Source of the DNA: Streptomyces gilvus
GTDB lineage: Bacteria; Actinomycetota; Actinomycetes; Streptomycetales; Streptomycetaceae
Direction of reading: 5' to 3'
DNA: 64,000 nucleotides
Assembly: GCF_022513565.1 (NCBI RefSeq)
Contig: NZ_JAKWBE010000009.1
Span: 124,001 to 188,000, forward strand
Positions 63,825 through 64,000 of this stretch are shown here, one piece after another (position 1 is the first letter of the stretch; every line of letters begins with the position of its first letter). The position numbers and the translations under genes were made by a program. The notes under the pieces are model-generated. The model was not told the origin of the DNA. It saw only the letters and a program-made list of their open reading frames with translations, and searched no databases.

Positions 63825-64000
63825 ATGAGCGACTCCTCCCCCGTGTCCACGCCCGTCCTCGAGGTCTGGTGCGAACTCCAGTGCCCCGACTGCCGCAGCG
63901 CGCTGGACGATCTGCGCGCCCTGCGCGCCCGTTACGGCGACCGGCTGGAGCTGCGGCTGCGGCACTTCCCGCTGGAGAAGCACAAGCACGCCTTCGCCGC
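63825..64000 (+). CDS. DsbA-family thioredoxin-like protein (N-terminal part only)
   Basis: Fifty-eight residues are visible before the right edge. VLEVWCELQCPDCRSALDDLRALRARYGDRLELRLRHFPLEKH is a thioredoxin fold start: strand, CPDC active site (near residue 20), helix, and a second strand ending in HFPLEKHKHAFAA, as in DsbA/FrnE-type proteins. There is no signal peptide in the visible part, so a cytoplasmic oxidoreductase or isomerase is likely. Confidence 0.8.
   Translation, partial: MSDSSPVSTPVLEVWCELQCPDCRSALDDLRALRARYGDRLELRLRHFPLEKHKHAFA

Overview
The window comes from a Streptomyces chromosome (or a very close relative). The evidence is very high GC with strong G/C third-position bias, many GTG/TTG starts behind GGAG-type ribosome binding sites, an SsgB sporulation protein, a catalytic-zinc-free S4 protein, a complete PimA/acyltransferase/CDP-alcohol transferase set for phosphatidylinositol mannosides, and gene order that I recall from the S. 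coelicolor core around the alaS, relA, secDF, ruvABC, pdxST and thrS genes. No phage, insertion sequence, rRNA or CRISPR array is visible.

Layout. 1-10.9 kb (minus strand): the N-terminus of an Xaa-Pro peptidase, a Pro-rich P-loop kinase, and a tightly coupled run that reads DUF948 protein, DUF6167 protein, alaS, ruvX, mltG, aroE, aroC, aroK, aroB. 11.2-14.2 kb (minus): rpsD with an unusually long structured leader, rarA, and a VKOR-family oxidoreductase. 14.3-17.8 kb (plus): a four-gene unit joined by ATGA overlaps, made of an ABC ATPase, ABC permease, sensor kinase and response regulator. 17.9-25.8 kb: a TPR protein, hisS and a metallo-beta-lactamase-fold hydrolase (minus); a membrane cyclophilin and a DUF349 protein (plus); bifunctional Rel (minus). 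26-35.6 kb (minus): apt, secF, secD, yajC, ruvB, ruvA, ruvC, a YebC/PmpR protein, pdxT, pdxS and a LemA-like membrane protein.

35.6-36.57 kb is a gene-free, C-rich tandem-repeat array whose last copy forms the 3' end of pimA. 36.5-39.3 kb (minus) holds pimA, the PIM acyltransferase and the phosphatidylinositol-phosphate synthase. 39.6-45.2 kb carries an atypical EF-G paralogue, a large membrane protein, an HIT hydrolase and a potassium-channel-like protein. 45.2-50 kb carries thrS, an unknown protein coupled to a DUF4365 protein, and a DEDDh exonuclease.

50.17-60.39 kb is bounded by two identical tRNA-Val(CAC) genes in the same orientation. It holds an SRPBCC protein, a large polytopic membrane protein, and an operon on the minus strand: a Tat lipoprotein sugar-binding protein, two permeases, a DUF624/YesL protein and a Tat-exported protein resembling PcRGLX/YetA exo-rhamnogalacturonan lyases. 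Together these look like a self-contained system for cutting and importing a pectin (rhamnogalacturonan I) fragment. The operon has no ATPase and no regulator of its own, but a LacI-type palindrome lies upstream.

The right end holds a TIGR02611 protein, ssgB, a CGNR zinc-finger regulator, a 50-residue membrane protein, a small membrane protein and the start of a DsbA-like thioredoxin protein. Function calls rest on motifs and family knowledge read by eye; no database search was possible.
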